NCBI GenBank assembly: GCA_910578735.1
Contig: CAJTSQ010000035.1
Coordinates: 1-26,550 of the forward strand
Direction of reading: 5' to 3'
DNA: 26,550 nucleotides
From: an uncultured Oscillospiraceae bacterium
Lineage (GTDB): Bacteria; Bacillota; Clostridia; Oscillospirales; Oscillospiraceae
Positions 24,598-26,550 of the stretch are shown piece by piece. The notes under the pieces were generated by a model, which worked only from the letters and a program-made list of their open reading frames with translations, had not been told where the DNA came from and did not search any database. The first letter of the stretch is position 1, and each line of letters opens with the position of its first letter. A program made the translations under genes and the position numbers.

Positions 24598-26436
24598 ATG
24601 ACTTTTGAAGAACTCAAAGAAAAGGCCCACAGCCTGCCCCTGAAGCCGGGGGTCTACATCATGCAGGACGCCCAGAGTACTGTCATCTACGTGGGCAAGG
24701 CCAAGGCGCTGAAAAACCGGGTGAGCCAGTATTTTCAAGACTCCGCCTCCCACACGGAGAAGACCCGGGCCATGGTGTCTCAGATCGACCACTTCGACGT
24801 GATCATCGCCGACAGCGAGTTTGAGGCCCTGGTGCTGGAGTGTTCTCTCATCAAGCGGCACCAGCCCCGGTACAACATCCTGCTCAAGGACAGCAAAGGC
24901 TATCCCTACGTCCGCCTGTCCAACGAGGCCTACCCCAAATTTTCGCTGGCCTCCAAGGCGGCGGAGGACGGCGCCCGATACTTCGGCCCCTACGCCGGCC
25001 GCCACAGCACCCAGGGGATCATCGACGCCCTGCGCACCGCCCTGCGCCTGCCCTCCTGCAACAAGAAATTCCCCCGGGACATCGGCAAGGAGCGGCCCTG
25101 CCTCAACTTCCACATGGGCAAGTGCGACGGCTACTGCCGGGGGGACGAGCTGCACGAGCAGCACGCCCAGGCCATCGCCCAGGCGGTGTCCCTGCTGGAG
25201 GGCCGGTTTAAGGACGTACAGAAGGACCTGACCCAGGAGATGGAGCGGGCGGCGGAGGAGCTGCGCTTCGAGCGGGCCGCCCAGCTCCGGGACCGCCTCC
25301 GGGCCATCGAGCTGCTGGGCAAGCGGCAGAAGGTGATTGCCGCCTCCCTGGCGGACACCGACGTGGCCGGCTTCTTCCGGGGTACGGCCAAGAGCTGCTT
25401 TGTGGTCCTCCACTTTGTGGAGGGGGAGCTGGCCGCCAAGGACTTTGACCTGCTGGAGACCCCCATAGAGGAGGAGGAGGGGGCGGTGCTGTCCTCCCTG
25501 ATGCGGGAGTACTACGTGGGCCGTACCCGTCTGCCCAAGCAAATTCTCATTCCCTGCGAGCTGCCCGATCAGGTCCCCCTCACCCGGATGCTGTCTGAAC
25601 AGGTGGGGTATCGGGTGGAGCTCATTACCCCCCAGCGGGGGGCCAAGATGGACCTGATTAAAATGGCCAATCAGAACGCCCGGGAGGAGGTGGAGCGGGC
25701 CACCACCCACGAGGAGCGCCGGAACAAGCTCCTGGAGGCCCTGGGGAAGATGCTCAGCCTGGAGGCGCCCCCCAAGCGGATGGAGTCCTACGACATCTCC
25801 AACCAGGGGGCCAGCGACATTGTGGCCTCCATGGTGGTCTATGTAGACGGCAAACCCCTGAAGCGGGACTACCGCCGGTTTAAATTGAAGGACATGGAGG
25901 GCCCGGACGACTACGCCTCTATGGAGCAGGTACTCACCCGGCGGTTCCGCCGGTATCTGGACGGAGACGAGAAGTTTTCTGACAAGCCCGACCTGCTCCT
26001 CATTGACGGCGGGCATGAGCATGTGAAGGTGGCCCGGCGGGTGCTGGAGACCTTAAATCTGGATATTCCCGCCTACGGCATGGTGAAGGACGACCGCCAC
26101 CGCACCCGGGCCCTGGTCCACCCGGACGGCCGGGAGATCGGGATCCAGTCCATCCCAGCGGTGTTCGCCCTCATCGGACAGATCCAGGAGGAGACCCACC
26201 GCTTCGCCATCGAGTACCACCGCCAGCTCCAGGCGGGGCATGTAAAAACCTCGGTTCTGGACAAAATACCCGGGGTGGGGGAGAAGCGCCGCCAGCAGCT
26301 GCTGAAGCACTTTAAAACGGTGAAGGCCATCAAGGCCGCCTCCCTGGAGCAGCTCCAGGAGGTTGTACCGAAAAATACCGCCCAGGCGGTGTATGAGTAT
26401 TTTCACGGGGAAGAAGATAAAAGCCCCCCTTGCTAA
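24598..26436 (+). CDS. uvrC: Excinuclease ABC subunit C
   Basis: The protein has 612 residues, full length for UvrC. ATG 24598 follows AGGAGG at 6 bases. The GIY-YIG nuclease is at about 15-95 (PGVYIMQDAQSTVIYVGKAK) and makes the 3' cut. Cys154, Cys168, Cys176 and Cys180 match the cluster-binding cysteines of the family. The UVR helix pair at about 205-240 (EELRFERAAQLRDRLRAIE) binds UvrB. The RNase H-like domain (ESYDISNQGASDIVASMVVY) makes the 5' cut, and the C-terminal helix-hairpin-helix (KIPGVGEKRRQQLLKHFKTV) binds DNA. The protein acts in nucleotide excision repair with UvrA and UvrB. The last residues (KSPPC) and the stop codon come from a palindromic repeat that starts inside the gene, so the original 3' end has probably been replaced. 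Confidence 0.95.
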   Translation: MTFEELKEKAHSLPLKPGVYIMQDAQSTVIYVGKAKALKNRVSQYFQDSASHTEKTRAMVSQIDHFDVIIADSEFEALVLECSLIKRHQPRYNILLKDSKGYPYVRLSNEAYPKFSLASKAAEDGARYFGPYAGRHSTQGIIDALRTALRLPSCNKKFPRDIGKERPCLNFHMGKCDGYCRGDELHEQHAQAIAQAVSLLEGRFKDVQKDLTQEMERAAEELRFERAAQLRDRLRAIELLGKRQKVIAASLADTDVAGFFRGTAKSCFVVLHFVEGELAAKDFDLLETPIEEEEGAVLSSLMREYYVGRTRLPKQILIPCELPDQVPLTRMLSEQVGYRVELITPQRGAKMDLIKMANQNAREEVERATTHEERRNKLLEALGKMLSLEAPPKRMESYDISNQGASDIVASMVVYVDGKPLKRDYRRFKLKDMEGPDDYASMEQVLTRRFRRYLDGDEKFSDKPDLLLIDGGHEHVKVARRVLETLNLDIPAYGMVKDDRHRTRALVHPDGREIGIQSIPAVFALIGQIQEETHRFAIEYHRQLQAGHVKTSVLDKIPGVGEKRRQQLLKHFKTVKAIKAASLEQLQEVVPKNTAQAVYEYFHGEEDKSPPC

Positions 26437-26550
26437 AGGGGGGAGGGCCACGAAGTGGCGGGGGGATTCCGTCTGCCGGAAACGCTCCAAAAATATGGAA
26501 TCCCTCCACCACCGCCTTCGGCGGCGGTCCCCCTCCCTTTGGCAAGGGAG
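26423..26550. repeat. MITE-like palindromic element overlapping the uvrC 3' end
   Basis: The outer arms, reading CCCTTGCTAAAGGG on the left (near 26427-26440) and its near reverse complement CCCTTTGGCAAGGG at the right end (26535-26548), form long imperfect terminal inverted repeats that also share GGGGGATTCC/GGAATCCC inside. Each arm contains its own hairpins: GCCAC-GAA-GTGGC on the left, ACCGCC-TTCG-GGCGGT on the right. The element is about 128 bases in view and may extend past the window. There is no coding potential apart from the last uvrC codons. It resembles the short CCTTTGGCAAGGG-type repeats scattered through genomes of related gut clostridia (from memory). Confidence 0.75.

Overview
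The window is a chromosomal segment with high G+C and AGGAGG-type ribosome binding sites. It carries an ECF sigma pair, a GerMN-domain lipoprotein, an HPr with both His15 and Ser46, a DacF-type carboxypeptidase and a DUF3783 gene. This points to a Gram-positive clostridial anaerobe, most likely of the Oscillospiraceae (Flavonifractor/Lawsonibacter/Pseudoflavonifractor type). The lineage is inferred from gene style; no marker gene proves it.

Layout. 1-1674 (+): the 3' end of a collagen-like Gly-X-Y protein built from 72-bp tandem repeats, then a glycosyltransferase with TPR-like repeats. 1716-3811 (-): a D-Ala-D-Ala carboxypeptidase, a possible 15-codon leader ORF, and a Vat/CatB-type hexapeptide acetyltransferase. 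4003-7097 (+): a tightly packed operon of a ComEA-like helix-hairpin-helix membrane protein, an OmpR-type response regulator, a sensor kinase and a GerMN lipoprotein; the last three overlap by ATGA and recall the actinobacterial MtrA-MtrB-LpqB set. 7138-8917 (+): an O-acetylhomoserine sulfhydrylase with a near-consensus promoter, then a DUF3783 protein and a terminator. 8941-14991 (+): a two-gene unit with its own promoter and terminator, encoding an MMPL/RND transporter and a 1153-residue membrane-anchored surface protein in which a long coiled coil interrupts a GLUG beta-helix. 15007-17941 (-): an ATP-grasp ligase and two different alpha/beta-hydrolase esterases. 18066-21957 (+): a large hybrid histidine kinase with two receiver domains, then an unrecognised 231-residue protein. 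21968-23871 (-): an ECF sigma factor translationally coupled to a membrane anti-sigma-like protein with a beta-propeller-like exterior. 24193-26436 (+): HPr and UvrC. 26423-26550: a palindromic MITE-like repeat that supplies the last codons of uvrC and runs off the window.

How the genes may work together. Much of the window concerns the cell envelope and signalling: surface collagen plus a glycosyltransferase, a wall carboxypeptidase, a two-component system with a lipoprotein, an RND transporter with a surface partner, a dCache hybrid kinase and an ECF sigma system. MetY, HPr and UvrC are housekeeping genes. The best candidates for undescribed systems are the RND-GLUG/coiled-coil pair, the esterase-esterase-ATP-grasp cluster and the response regulator-kinase-GerMN operon. 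Several starts differ from the longest reading frame. Three genes (RND transporter, first esterase, anti-sigma) appear to start at TTG, supported by well-placed Shine-Dalgarno sequences and, for the first two, by upstream promoters.
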